DNA of 64,000 nucleotides from Bryobacteraceae bacterium (GTDB lineage Bacteria > Acidobacteriota > Terriglobia > Bryobacterales > Bryobacteraceae): the NCBI GenBank assembly GCA_041394945.1, contig JAWKHH010000003.1:186001-250000 (forward strand), written 5' to 3'. The position numbers and the translations under genes are program-made. Positions 23,024 to 31,023 of the stretch are shown here, in pieces. The notes beneath the pieces are model-generated. The model did not search any database, had not been told where the DNA came from, and was given only the letters and a program-made list of their open reading frames with translations. Positions within the stretch are counted from its first letter, which is position 1, and each line of letters starts with the position of its first letter.

Positions 23024-25018
23024 ATGAGGATCTGGTACGCTTTGTTGCTCGCCGCGCCGGCCCTGTGGGCCGCCCTGCCGGAATCGTGGCCCAAGAGCCG
23101 GCCGGAAGAAGCCGGCATGGACGTCCGGCTGCTGGATCAGGCGCGTGCGTTCGCAGAGAAGGTGGAAGGCGCCGGCGTGGTGGTTCGGCGCGGACGGCTC
23201 GTCTACTCGTGGGGAGATGCCAAGCAGCGGTGGGACCTGAAATCCTCGACGAAATCCATCGGCGCCACCGTGCTCGCGCTGGCGATCGCGGACGGCAAGG
23301 TGACGCTCGACAGCCGCGCCGCCGCACTCCATCCCATGTTCGGCCGGCCCCCGGAGACGAACCGCGCCGATTGGCTTGAGCGCATCACGCTGCGCCACCT
23401 GGCCACGCAAACCGCCGGCTTCGACAAGCCGGGCGGCTATCAACCGCTGCTGTTCGAGCCGGGAACGAAGTGGGCCTACAGCGACGGCGGACCCAACTGG
23501 CTCGCCGAGTGCCTGACGCTCGCCTACCGGCGGGACCTCGAAGAGCTACTGTTCGAGCGCGTGCTGACTCCGCTCGGCATCACGCACGACGACTTCCGGT
23601 GGCGCAAGAACGCCTACCGGCCGGAACTGATCGACGGCATACCGCGGCGTGAGTTCGGCTCCGGCGTGCACGCGAACGTGGACGCAATGGCCCGGCTGGG
23701 CCTGCTGTATCTGGGCGGCGGCAAATTCCGGAACCGGCAGATTCTGCCGTGGGCGTTTGTCCAGGAGGCGCGGTCCGTGGTGCTGGCGAACGAGGATCTG
23801 CCGGTGCTGGCGCCGGAGAACTACCCCGGTGCACCGCGCCACTACGGCCTCCTATGGTGGAACAACAACGATGGCTCGCTACGCGGCGTGCCGAGCGACG
23901 CCTACTGGTCGTGGGGGCTCTACGACAGCCTGATCGTGGTGATCCCGAGCCTGGATCTGGTGGTGGCGCGGGCGGGCAAGGGCTGGGGCGAGCACGCCGT
24001 ATTCTCGCGGCTGGAACCGTTTCTGGCGCCGATCATCGCCTCGATCAAAGATAAGCCGGTGAACCCGCGGCCGCCATACCCGCCGAGTCCGGTGATTGAA
24101 TCGATCCGTTGGGCCCACCCATCGACGATCGTGCGGCGCGCGGCGGGCAGCGACAATTGGCCTTCGACGTGGGGCGACGACGATGCCATCTACACGGCCT
24201 ACGGCGACGGCTACGGCTTCGAACCGCTGCTCACCGAAAAGCTCGGGCTCGGCTTCGCGAAGATCACGGGCGGGCCGGAGGCGTTTGAGGGGATCAACGT
24301 CCGTTCGGCGACCGGCGAGAACAGAGGCTCCGGACCGCACGGCAAGAAGGCGAGCGGGATGCTGATGGCGGACGGCGTGTTGTACATGCTGGTGCGCAAC
24401 GCGGGCAACGGGCAACTGGCGTGGTCCACCGATCATGCCGAGACGTGGACATGGGCGGACTGGAAATTCACCGAGAGCTTCGCCTTCCCATCGTTTCTCA
24501 ATTTCGGCCGCGACTACGCCGGCGCGCGCGACGAGTACGTCTACGTCTATTCGATCGACTCCGACACGGCGTACCTGCCCTCCGGCCGGATCGTTCTGGC
24601 CCGGGCGCCGAAATCGAAGATCCGCGAGCGCGGGGCCTACGAGTTCTTCGAACGGCTGGACGGCGGCCGGCCCGTTTGGACCCGCGACATTGCGCGGCGG
24701 GGCGCGGTGTTCGAGAACGCGCCCGATCTCTGCTACCGGACGCAGGTTACCTACAACGCCGGACTGAAGCGTTACATCATGAACCAGATCCTGCCGGGCG
24801 AAGCGCCGCGATTCGCCGGCGGGTTCGGCGTGTACGACGCGCCGGAACCGTGGGGTCCCTGGACGACGGCGTTCTTCACCGAAAAGTGGGACGTTGGCCC
24901 GGGCGAGAGTTCGAGTTTCCCCACAAAGTGGATGAGCACGGACGGCAAGACGATGTATCTCGTATCATCCGGCGAGGACCACTTCTCGCTGCGTCGGGCG
25001 GAGGTCCGGCTGCGATAA
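23024..25018 (+). CDS. two-domain secreted protein: class C beta-lactamase-like serine hydrolase plus C-terminal DUF4185-like propeller
   Basis: A 664-residue protein with signal peptide MRIWYALLLAAPALWAA. Residues ~28-345 form a beta-lactamase/esterase class C module with S-x-x-K motif SSTK at 74-77, tyrosine motif YSDGGPNW and a late GLYDSLIVV strand. Residues ~360-660 look like a beta-propeller or DUF4185-type domain (WPSTWGDDDAIYTAYGDGYG, LAWSTDHAETWTWADW, MNQILPG), normally found alone. The fusion suggests a hydrolase with a carbohydrate-surface domain; substrate unknown. The start at 23024 lies 8 nt after TATACC. A same-frame extension to 22799 runs antisense to the divergent gene and is ignored. 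Confidence 0.78.
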   Translation: MRIWYALLLAAPALWAALPESWPKSRPEEAGMDVRLLDQARAFAEKVEGAGVVVRRGRLVYSWGDAKQRWDLKSSTKSIGATVLALAIADGKVTLDSRAAALHPMFGRPPETNRADWLERITLRHLATQTAGFDKPGGYQPLLFEPGTKWAYSDGGPNWLAECLTLAYRRDLEELLFERVLTPLGITHDDFRWRKNAYRPELIDGIPRREFGSGVHANVDAMARLGLLYLGGGKFRNRQILPWAFVQEARSVVLANEDLPVLAPENYPGAPRHYGLLWWNNNDGSLRGVPSDAYWSWGLYDSLIVVIPSLDLVVARAGKGWGEHAVFSRLEPFLAPIIASIKDKPVNPRPPYPPSPVIESIRWAHPSTIVRRAAGSDNWPSTWGDDDAIYTAYGDGYGFEPLLTEKLGLGFAKITGGPEAFEGINVRSATGENRGSGPHGKKASGMLMADGVLYMLVRNAGNGQLAWSTDHAETWTWADWKFTESFAFPSFLNFGRDYAGARDEYVYVYSIDSDTAYLPSGRIVLARAPKSKIRERGAYEFFERLDGGRPVWTRDIARRGAVFENAPDLCYRTQVTYNAGLKRYIMNQILPGEAPRFAGGFGVYDAPEPWGPWTTAFFTEKWDVGPGESSSFPTKWMSTDGKTMYLVSSGEDHFSLRRAEVRLR

Positions 25019-25020
25019 CC

Positions 25021-26055
25021 CTACCGGGCGACGCGTCCCTCGATCAGGCAGATCGGGCCGGCGGTCGTCTTCACGCCCACCATCTCCAATCCGGCGCCTT
25101 CGAACATCACTTTGAACTCGGACTCGGTGCGCTCGCAGCCGCCCGGCGTCATCGAGAGCATTTCGATGTCCAGGAACTTCGCGGGATGCGGCTCCGGGGT
25201 ATGCGGCACAACCATCTCGGCGAGGAAGACGCGGCCTGTCCCGGCGGCGTTCCGCGCGAGCTGATCGCACACCAGGCGCAGAATCGCGTGGCAATGCGCA
25301 TCGCTCCAATCGTGGATGATGTGCTTCATGATGTAGGCGTCGCAGCCGGCCGGAACACGCTCGAACATGCTGCCCGATTCGAGCGTCAACCGGCCGTCGC
25401 AGCCGAGGCTGGCGGCGGAGGGCGCATGGGCGATCACCGCCGGCAGGTCGAACAGAACGCCCTGTAGATGCGGATTCCGGTGCAGGATTCGCGCCACCAG
25501 CGCCCCGTGGCCGCCGCCGATATCGGCGATCCGGCGAAAGCCGGCGAAGTCGAGCAGCGGGTCCAGCAGCGGGCCTTCCTGGGCGGAGAAGTTGGACATG
25601 CCGGCCTGGAAGTTCTCGAGGTCGCTGACGTTGTCGGACATGACTTCGAAGGCGTTTCGGCCGTATGCCTTCTGGATGCCGCTCTCGCCGGTGCGGAGGC
25701 TGTGGACCATGTGCTCGTAGCCGCGCATGTGCCAGGAATCGGTGAAGTACATGGCCACGCCGCGCATGGAATCCGCCGCGTCGGAGCGCAGACACCGCCC
25801 CACTGGCGTGAGGGCGAACCGCTGTCCGGGGAACTCCTGAAACACGCCAAGCCCGGCGAGCATCCGCATCACGCGATACAGGCTGTGGGCATGGGCGCCG
25901 GAGGCGGCGGCCAGGGCTTCGGCGGAGACGGGCTCGCCGTCGGGCATATGGTCGGCGACGCCGAGCTTGGCGATTCCGGAGATCGCCGCTGAGATTGTCT
26001 TCCCCCAGATGAGGTTCATCAGTTGCGCGGACGGCGGTAGTTCGGGAGCGTGCAT
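25021..26055 (-). CDS. SAM-dependent O-methyltransferase (plant COMT/AcsF-like family)
   Basis: A 344-residue methyltransferase with an N-terminal dimerisation/winged-helix region (DHMPDGEPVSAEALAAASGAHAHSLYRVMRML) and a Rossmann core: ADIGGGHGALV (SAM loop, ~residue 183), LFDLPAVI, LESGSMFE and the catalytic-region MKHIIHDWSDAHC. This is the usual layout of small-molecule O-methyltransferases acting on phenols or polyketides. No other secondary-metabolism gene adjoins it. A perfect TATAAT lies 8 nt upstream of the ATG. Confidence 0.9.
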   Translation of the reverse strand: MHAPELPPSAQLMNLIWGKTISAAISGIAKLGVADHMPDGEPVSAEALAAASGAHAHSLYRVMRMLAGLGVFQEFPGQRFALTPVGRCLRSDAADSMRGVAMYFTDSWHMRGYEHMVHSLRTGESGIQKAYGRNAFEVMSDNVSDLENFQAGMSNFSAQEGPLLDPLLDFAGFRRIADIGGGHGALVARILHRNPHLQGVLFDLPAVIAHAPSAASLGCDGRLTLESGSMFERVPAGCDAYIMKHIIHDWSDAHCHAILRLVCDQLARNAAGTGRVFLAEMVVPHTPEPHPAKFLDIEMLSMTPGGCERTESEFKVMFEGAGLEMVGVKTTAGPICLIEGRVAR

Positions 26056-26063
26056 AGGCGCCT

Positions 26064-26069
26064 ATTATA
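26064..26069 (-). promoter_or_regulatory. TATAAT -10 box for the O-methyltransferase, leaderless arrangement
   Basis: Perfect TATAAT on the minus strand ending 8 nt before the ATG at 26055. No Shine-Dalgarno fits in the gap and no clear -35 is seen. Supports transcription starting at or next to the start codon. Confidence 0.4.
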
Positions 26070-26085
26070 TTCGGCGCCGGGGCGG

Positions 26086-27999
26086 CTATCCGCGGGCGCG
26101 CTTGGCTTTGAGATTCAACGTCCGGATGAGGCGGAACAGGTGGTTCGGATGAACTCCGAGGAGCCCGGCCGCTTCCGTGTAGTTGCCACCGGCTTGTTCG
26201 ATGGCGCGTTGGATGGCCTGCTTCTTCGCTTCCTTGATGATTTCGTGCAGCGCGGAGACGGGTTCGCCGTCGGGCGCGGCTTCCTCGAGCACGGCGTCCG
26301 GGAGATCCTCGGGCAGGATTTCGTCGGTGACGCCGAGCACCACGGCGCGTTCGATGACGTTCTCCAGTTCGCGGACGTTGCCAGGCCAGTCGTACGCCGC
26401 CAGGCAGGCTCGGGCCTTGCCCGAAATCCCCGTGATGCGGCGCTTCTGCTTCTCGCCGTGCCGCTTCGCGAAGAAGGCGGCGAGCAGCGGAATGTCGGAC
26501 TTGCGCTCCCGCAGCGGCGGCATCGTGATCGATACGACGTTCAGGCGGTAGTAGAGATCCTCGCGGAAGCGGTGCTGGCGGGCCTCCTCGCGAAGGTCGC
26601 GATTGGTGGCGGCGATGAGGCGGATATCGAGTTGGATCGGACGCGTCCCGCCCACGCGCTCCATTTCGCGTTCCTGCAGCACGCGCAGAAGCTTCGCCTG
26701 CAAACTCGGCGCCAGTTCGCCGATCTCGTCCAGGAACACGGTACCGCCGGCGGCCACTTCGAGCTTCCCCTTCTTGAGGCTCACGGCGCCGGTAAAGGCG
26801 CCCTTCTCATGGCCGAAAAGTTCGCTTTCGAGGAGCGTTTCCGTGATCGCCGCGCAGTTGATGGCGACGAAGGGCCCGCCGGAACGTGGGCTGTTGTGGT
26901 GGATGGCGCGCGCGACGAGTTCCTTGCCGGTGCCGCTTTCGCCGTGGATGAGCACGTTGGCCTCGCGCGGCGCCACGCGGGCGATGAACTGGTGCACGGC
27001 GCGGATCGCGGCGCTTTCCCCGATCATGCCGGTTTCGACGCCAAGTTCGGTTTCGAGGCGCCGGTTCTCGGCGGCCAGCCACTCGAGGCGCCGCACGCCG
27101 GATAGCGCGAGGGCGGCGATGCGCCCAAAGGCTGCCATCAGTTCGAGGTGATCGCGATCAAACTCGGCGCCCGCGCGAGACGCTTCCAGGTAAAGCAGGC
27201 CCAGGCGGCTGCCCTGCGCCTCGAGAGGCAAGGCGAGCACGGACCGCACGCGCCGGACGATGAGACTTTCGGCTCCCTGCAGGGCCTCGTCGCCGGCGAC
27301 ATCGTTGGTGAGCACGGCTTCACCGTCTTCAAGCACGCGAGCGGCGATGGTGCGGCTCACCGCGGGGCTGGCGGCGGCGGTCCCGGAGCGGCTGGCCACG
27401 GTGGTGTCAGCGCCAGCGAAATCCTCACCGGCAAGCGCGCCGTGTTCGGCCAGGAACAGCAGCGCACGGTCCGCGGGCGCCGCCTGGAGGGCGGTGTCGA
27501 CAATGCGCTGACGGAGTTCGCCCTCCTCGCGGATGTCGGCGGCTGCGCTGCTGAAGCGCAGAAGAAGGCGAAGGCCTTCCACCAGCCGGCCGTCAACGGC
27601 GAGTTCGGCGCCGGGCGCCTGGTAGCGGCCCCCTTCCGCTTTCAGAACTACCGTAACCCCATTTGCCAGGATGGCTTCGCCGGCAGGCGCTCCCACGCCG
27701 CGCACCAGAAAAACGGATTTGCCGAGGCGGAGCCGATCGCCTGGGAACAGCAAGTGCTCGGTCACCTGCTCGTCGTTGACGAAGGTGTGATTGCGGCTAT
27801 CGAGGTCGCGGACAACGATTGTGTCGCCACGGCGGAGGATGGTGCAATGACGGCGGGAGATCGACGAATCGAGGATGGCGATTTCGTTGGTTGGCTCGCG
27901 GCCGAGAGAAATCTCGTCGCGGTCGAGATTAAACGTTTCGCCCTGGCGCGGGCCGGCGACGGCCTCCAAAGTGAGCGTTTGTTTATCGGTATCAGCCAA
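26086..27999 (-). CDS. FHA-GAF-sigma54 activator with Fis-type HTH
   Basis: A protein of about 637 residues. FHA domain near residues 15-95 (ISLGREPTNEIAI, SSISRRH, LDSRNHTFVND) reads phosphothreonine; a GAF domain follows (~130-300); the sigma54 AAA+ domain (~320-545) has Walker A GESGTGKE, the sigma54-contact loop GAFTGA and Walker B VFLDEIGEL; the C-terminus is a Fis-like HTH (QAIQRAIEQAGGNYTEAAGLLG). No ATG exists at the N-terminus: TTG 27999 is preferred because TATACT lies 6 nt upstream; TTG 28032 is the longest alternative. FHA input points to Ser/Thr phosphorylation control. Targets are unknown; no sigma54 promoter was found nearby. Confidence 0.9.
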   Translation of the reverse strand: MADTDKQTLTLEAVAGPRQGETFNLDRDEISLGREPTNEIAILDSSISRRHCTILRRGDTIVVRDLDSRNHTFVNDEQVTEHLLFPGDRLRLGKSVFLVRGVGAPAGEAILANGVTVVLKAEGGRYQAPGAELAVDGRLVEGLRLLLRFSSAAADIREEGELRQRIVDTALQAAPADRALLFLAEHGALAGEDFAGADTTVASRSGTAAASPAVSRTIAARVLEDGEAVLTNDVAGDEALQGAESLIVRRVRSVLALPLEAQGSRLGLLYLEASRAGAEFDRDHLELMAAFGRIAALALSGVRRLEWLAAENRRLETELGVETGMIGESAAIRAVHQFIARVAPREANVLIHGESGTGKELVARAIHHNSPRSGGPFVAINCAAITETLLESELFGHEKGAFTGAVSLKKGKLEVAAGGTVFLDEIGELAPSLQAKLLRVLQEREMERVGGTRPIQLDIRLIAATNRDLREEARQHRFREDLYYRLNVVSITMPPLRERKSDIPLLAAFFAKRHGEKQKRRITGISGKARACLAAYDWPGNVRELENVIERAVVLGVTDEILPEDLPDAVLEEAAPDGEPVSALHEIIKEAKKQAIQRAIEQAGGNYTEAAGLLGVHPNHLFRLIRTLNLKAKRARG

Positions 28000-28168
28000 G
28001 GGGAAAGTATAACGGAATCGAGGCTGCGGCAACCTCGGGAAAATTACCTAGCAAAAAGGTTTGGCTGGCAAACCTTTCCGCTAGGGTTTTCCGCTGAGGC
28101 TGCATGAGCACGGCCGTGGATTCCCGCTCCTCGATGGACTATATCATCAATAGAATCAGATGGCTAGA

Positions 28169-28208
28169 GCCCACTTTGGGGAATGGTACTATCGTTTGCC
28201 CACTTTGG
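28169..28208. repeat. pair of 11-bp direct repeats in a 447-bp intergenic gap
   Basis: GCCCACTTTGG occurs at 28169-28179 and again at 28198-28208, a 29-bp period. It lies in the 28033-28479 gap between the sigma54 activator and a small ORF, so it could be tandem operator sites. The gap otherwise holds the 16-codon ORF and the hairpin below; the rest shows nothing I can name. Confidence 0.45.
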
Positions 28209-28281
28209 AACCACCCGTGCACTAGTGTTCGGCGTCACGGCAACTAAAGCCCGATAAATCATAGTGAAAGGAACTGAGGCC

Positions 28282-28332
28282 ATGAAGGTTCGCACGAAAG
28301 TAAAAGCCGGCAGCGCGATCTGGGGCACCTAG
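28282..28332 (+). CDS. putative 16-aa peptide with its own RBS and downstream hairpin (precursor- or leader-peptide-like)
   Basis: ATG at 28282, preceded by AAGGA 9 nt upstream and TGAGG 2 nt upstream, encodes MKVRTKVKAGSAIWGT and stops at TAG 28330-28332. A perfect long stem-loop follows 28 bp later. The M-K-V-x-T-x-V-K-A-G opening is one I recall from other very short bacterial ORFs, some longer, which resemble modified-peptide precursors; that recollection is not verified. There is no maturase-like gene next to it. Alternatives are a leader peptide or a chance ORF upstream of a repeat element. Such a gene would be missed by usual length cut-offs. Confidence 0.5.
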   Translation: MKVRTKVKAGSAIWGT

Positions 28333-28360
28333 TTTCCGGTTCTCCTACACCGTTTCCTCC

Positions 28361-28426
28361 GAAAGCCCACAGGCCACGAAATACCGTCGATCCCTCCGGC
28401 GCTGTTTCCGTGGCCTGTGGGCTTTC
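28361..28426 (+). terminator. perfect 18-bp-arm inverted repeat (strong terminator or REP-like hairpin)
   Basis: GAAAGCCCACAGGCCACG (28361-28378) is exactly complementary to 28409-28426, separated by 30 nt. The stem is very stable and ends in GGGCTTTC, like the base of intrinsic terminators, though only a short T-run follows. It sits 28 bp after the 16-codon ORF and 53 bp before the end of the convergent J-domain gene. Confidence 0.6.
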
Positions 28427-28479
28427 TCGTGCTCCCGCCCTGCGCCGGCTCTCTGAGGGCGCGCCCCGCCCCGTGCCGG

Positions 28480-29184
28480 CTAGTGGGCCGGGGAGGTGGG
28501 CGGCTTCAATTTCGAGAGCGATTTCGGGATGTTGATCTTGAGGGGTTCCTTACCGGCAAGCAGGCCGACTTTGGGTCTTTTGTCGCCGTGGGAATCCGGG
28601 TGAGGCTGGGCGACCGCGGCCTCCGGCCCGCGCGGGATCTCCTGCCGGACCAGGAAGCGCTCGATCTGTTCGTGGGTGGGCCTTTCGCGCTCGAGGAACT
28701 CGATGCCGGGGACGGTGATCATCAGCGCGCTCTTGTCGTCGGCGGTCATGTAGCCCTTCTCCTTCAGGAACCACATGTCGATGGTCAGTTCGGTTTCGGT
28801 GATCTTGACCACCTTCTCGAGCATGCGGACCGGAAAGCCAGGTACGCGCGGCGACTGGCGGCGGCGGTTGTAGAGGACGCACAACAGGCAGAGGCGGCGG
28901 TCCGCGTCGCCGGCCAGTTTCGGGAAGAAGTCCTCCGGATCGAAAATGAGCGGCACACTCTCCGACCCTGATCCGAGCCGGACGGCGTCGAAGGCCTTGC
29001 GGCCCTCCGGATCGGCAAGCACCTCGTAAGACCCGGTGACGGCATCGTAGGCCTCCTTGTCGCCGGCCTCCTTGTGCCGCGTGGCCAGGGCGGTGTAGGC
29101 CGCGTGGATGGCGGCGGTATCGGCCTTGGGCTCAACGCCCAGGACTTGGTAGTGGTCGACGAAGGCGGCAATCGGTGCACTCAT
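28480..29184 (-). CDS. J-domain-like protein lacking HPD, with unknown C-terminal region
   Basis: A 234-residue cytosolic protein. Residues 10-68 follow the J-domain pattern (DHYQVLGVEPKADTAAIHAAY, then AYDAVTGSYEVLADPEGRKAFD), but the loop that should read HPD is TRHKEAGD, so it probably cannot stimulate DnaK ATPase. Residues ~75-170 form an unrecognised region with LCLLCVLYNRRRQ and VKITETELTIDMWFLKEKGYM, looking like a winged-helix-type fold. The tail is basic and proline rich. GATAAT sits 8 nt before the ATG, with no Shine-Dalgarno. Role unknown; perhaps a scaffold. Confidence 0.75.
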   Translation of the reverse strand: MSAPIAAFVDHYQVLGVEPKADTAAIHAAYTALATRHKEAGDKEAYDAVTGSYEVLADPEGRKAFDAVRLGSGSESVPLIFDPEDFFPKLAGDADRRLCLLCVLYNRRRQSPRVPGFPVRMLEKVVKITETELTIDMWFLKEKGYMTADDKSALMITVPGIEFLERERPTHEQIERFLVRQEIPRGPEAAVAQPHPDSHGDKRPKVGLLAGKEPLKINIPKSLSKLKPPTSPAH

Positions 29185-29474
29185 GCCATCGTATTATCGG
29201 CGCCGAGGCCGCCTTCGTCGCTAGGATCTTCTACTCAGTCCGATCCGAGGAATCGCTTGCCCTCACCTTACTCGAAAGGCCAACTTGGGACCGAACTGGT
29301 TGGCGCGTCTCCGTTGCGCCGGCGATTCGGCCGCAGTGGGGGCCCGATCTGCTGATTGCTATCGCCTCCGCGGTCGACGGCTGGGGCCTTGCCCCTGATC
29401 GGGTTCCCGGCGCCCTACGTGAAGAACGCGCCCTGAGAGAAACACAGCCGTGCCACCACTTCCATTAGACCGCC

Positions 29475-30554
29475 ATGGCTACATGCGACCTCCTCCTGCT
29501 GCTCACAGCCGCCTCCGCCGCGCAGGCAAGCTATTTCGCCATCCCGCTTGGCAGTCTCGGTGGAGGTAACAGCTACCCCTACGCCGTCAATTCCGGCGGA
29601 ACAGTGGCCGGAAGCTCCGGCGACGGCTCAAACGTGCGGGGCTTTCTCTGGAACGGTGGTTCGATGACCCCCATCGGCACGTTCGGCGGCGGCAACAGCT
29701 TCCTCCACGACGTTAACGATTCCGGCGTCGCTGTCGGCGTCGCCTACCACTCCTCGCCACTCTTCGAAGCTCTTGTGTATTCCGGCGGAGTGGCAATTGG
29801 TCTCGGAACACTCGGCGGCCCGGAGAGCGTCGCGGAAGGAATCAACAACGCCGGGACTGCCGTTGTCGGCTACTCCCGTACGCAGAACGGCTTCGTCGAC
29901 TTCACTTCGCACGCCTTTCTCTGGAACGGCTTGATGTTCGACCTTGGCACGCTCTCCGGCTCCGGCATCAGCGCCGCCCACGCGGTCAACGACGCGCTGC
30001 AGATCGTGGGCGGCTCGGCCACCAGCGGTTCCGGCACGGCGCCCACTCACGCCGTTCTGTGGCACAACGGATCGATCACCGACCTCGGCACGCTCGGCGG
30101 CGCCCATAGCGTCGCCTACGACATCAACGAAGCCGGGCTGATCACCGGCACGGCCTACAATGCCGCCAACCAGGCGCGCGCGTTCTTGTGGAACGGCGTC
30201 ATGGTCGACCTCGGGTCGCTCGCTGACGAGAGCCAGGGGAGGGCCATCAACGACGCCGGCGATGTCGTCGGGTACTCGCGCATCCCCTCCGGCGAGACCC
30301 ACGCCGTGCTTTGGCAATCCGGGCAAATCGTCGATCTGAACGTCGCACTGCTCAACACCCTCCCTGGCGGCGCTTGGCTCGAAATCGCCGAAGGCATCAA
30401 CAACTCGGGCCTCATCGTCGCCCACGGGAGTGACGGCATGGGTTATCTTCTGACGCCCGCGCCAGGCACGCCTGAACCAGGCTCTCTCGTCCTGTGCGCC
30501 GTTGGCTTCTCCGCGATCTGGCACCGCCGGGCCCGCCGCCGCGCCCTATCATAG
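29475..30554 (+). CDS. HAF-repeat PEP-CTERM surface protein
   Basis: A 359-residue exported protein with a signal sequence (LLLLLTAASAAQA) and about seven HAF-type repeats of ~45 residues, each like LGTLGG-x-S-x(3)-IN-x-G-x-x-VG-x-S (for example LGTLGGPESVAEGINNAGTAVVG and LGTLGGAHSVAYDINEAGLITG, abbreviated here in part). The C-terminus is a PEP-CTERM sorting signal: TPEPGSLVLCAVGFSAIWHR then RARRR. It should be processed by an exosortase and retained at the surface or in exopolysaccharide; no exosortase gene is in the window. The 290-bp gap before it shows no supported gene. Confidence 0.85.
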   Translation: MATCDLLLLLTAASAAQASYFAIPLGSLGGGNSYPYAVNSGGTVAGSSGDGSNVRGFLWNGGSMTPIGTFGGGNSFLHDVNDSGVAVGVAYHSSPLFEALVYSGGVAIGLGTLGGPESVAEGINNAGTAVVGYSRTQNGFVDFTSHAFLWNGLMFDLGTLSGSGISAAHAVNDALQIVGGSATSGSGTAPTHAVLWHNGSITDLGTLGGAHSVAYDINEAGLITGTAYNAANQARAFLWNGVMVDLGSLADESQGRAINDAGDVVGYSRIPSGETHAVLWQSGQIVDLNVALLNTLPGGAWLEIAEGINNSGLIVAHGSDGMGYLLTPAPGTPEPGSLVLCAVGFSAIWHRRARRRALS

Positions 30555-30561
30555 AGGAAGA

Positions 30562-31023
30562 ATGTCGCGTCTTTCCCTAGCCCCGTACGCCCTCGCGCTC
30601 TGCACCCCGATGCTGCTCGCCGCCGACCTCCCAGATGGCCCCGGCCGCGCCGAACTCGATCAGCTTTGCGCCAAGTGCCACGAGATCGAGCGGTCCGTCT
30701 CGAAGAAGCAGGACCGCGCCGGCTGGCAGGCCACGATCACCAAGATGCAGGCCATGGGCACCAAGGGGACCGATGCGCAGTTCGCCGCCGTGCTCGAATA
30801 CCTGGTGAAGAATTACCCGGCCGATGAGATCCCGCTGCTCGACATCAACAAGGCCACGGCGATTCAAATGGAGAGCCGGCTGGCGCTGAAGCGGTCGCAG
30901 GCGGCGGCGATCATCGCGTGGCGGAAGGAGCATGGCAAAATCGCCTCATTCGACGATTTGAAGCAGATTCCCGGGCTCGACATCGCGCACCTCGAGGAGC
31001 GCAAGGACCGGATCAAGTTCTAG
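30562..31023 (+). CDS. periplasmic cytochrome c-type haem domain fused to a ComEA-like helix-hairpin-helix domain
   Basis: A 153-residue protein with signal peptide MSRLSLAPYALALCTPMLLAA. Residues ~22-90 carry a single haem attachment site LCAKCHEIE and a later methionine-containing helix (ITKMQAMG), like the small haem domains of quinohaemoprotein amine dehydrogenase alpha subunits. Residues ~93-153 are a helix-hairpin-helix module (LLDINKATAIQMES, IIAWRKEHGKIASFDDLKQIPGLD) as in ComEA. The start at 30562 follows AGAGGAAG and a TATCAT box 9 nt upstream; the frame is open further back inside the PEP-CTERM gene. Joining a redox site to a DNA-binding-type fold in the periplasm is unusual. Confidence 0.8.
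   Translation: MSRLSLAPYALALCTPMLLAADLPDGPGRAELDQLCAKCHEIERSVSKKQDRAGWQATITKMQAMGTKGTDAQFAAVLEYLVKNYPADEIPLLDINKATAIQMESRLALKRSQAAAIIAWRKEHGKIASFDDLKQIPGLDIAHLEERKDRIKF

Noticed and set aside
28185..28201. Possible sigma54 -24/-12 promoter (TGGTAC then TTTGC) near the sigma54 activator gene
   Set aside because: The GG and GC elements are 11 bases apart instead of the required 10, so a functional sigma54 promoter is unlikely.
29175..29474. 97-codon + frame in the gap before the HAF-repeat gene
   Set aside because: No ribosome-binding site, no recognisable domain and a start overlapping the J-domain gene start. The gap shows no supported feature.
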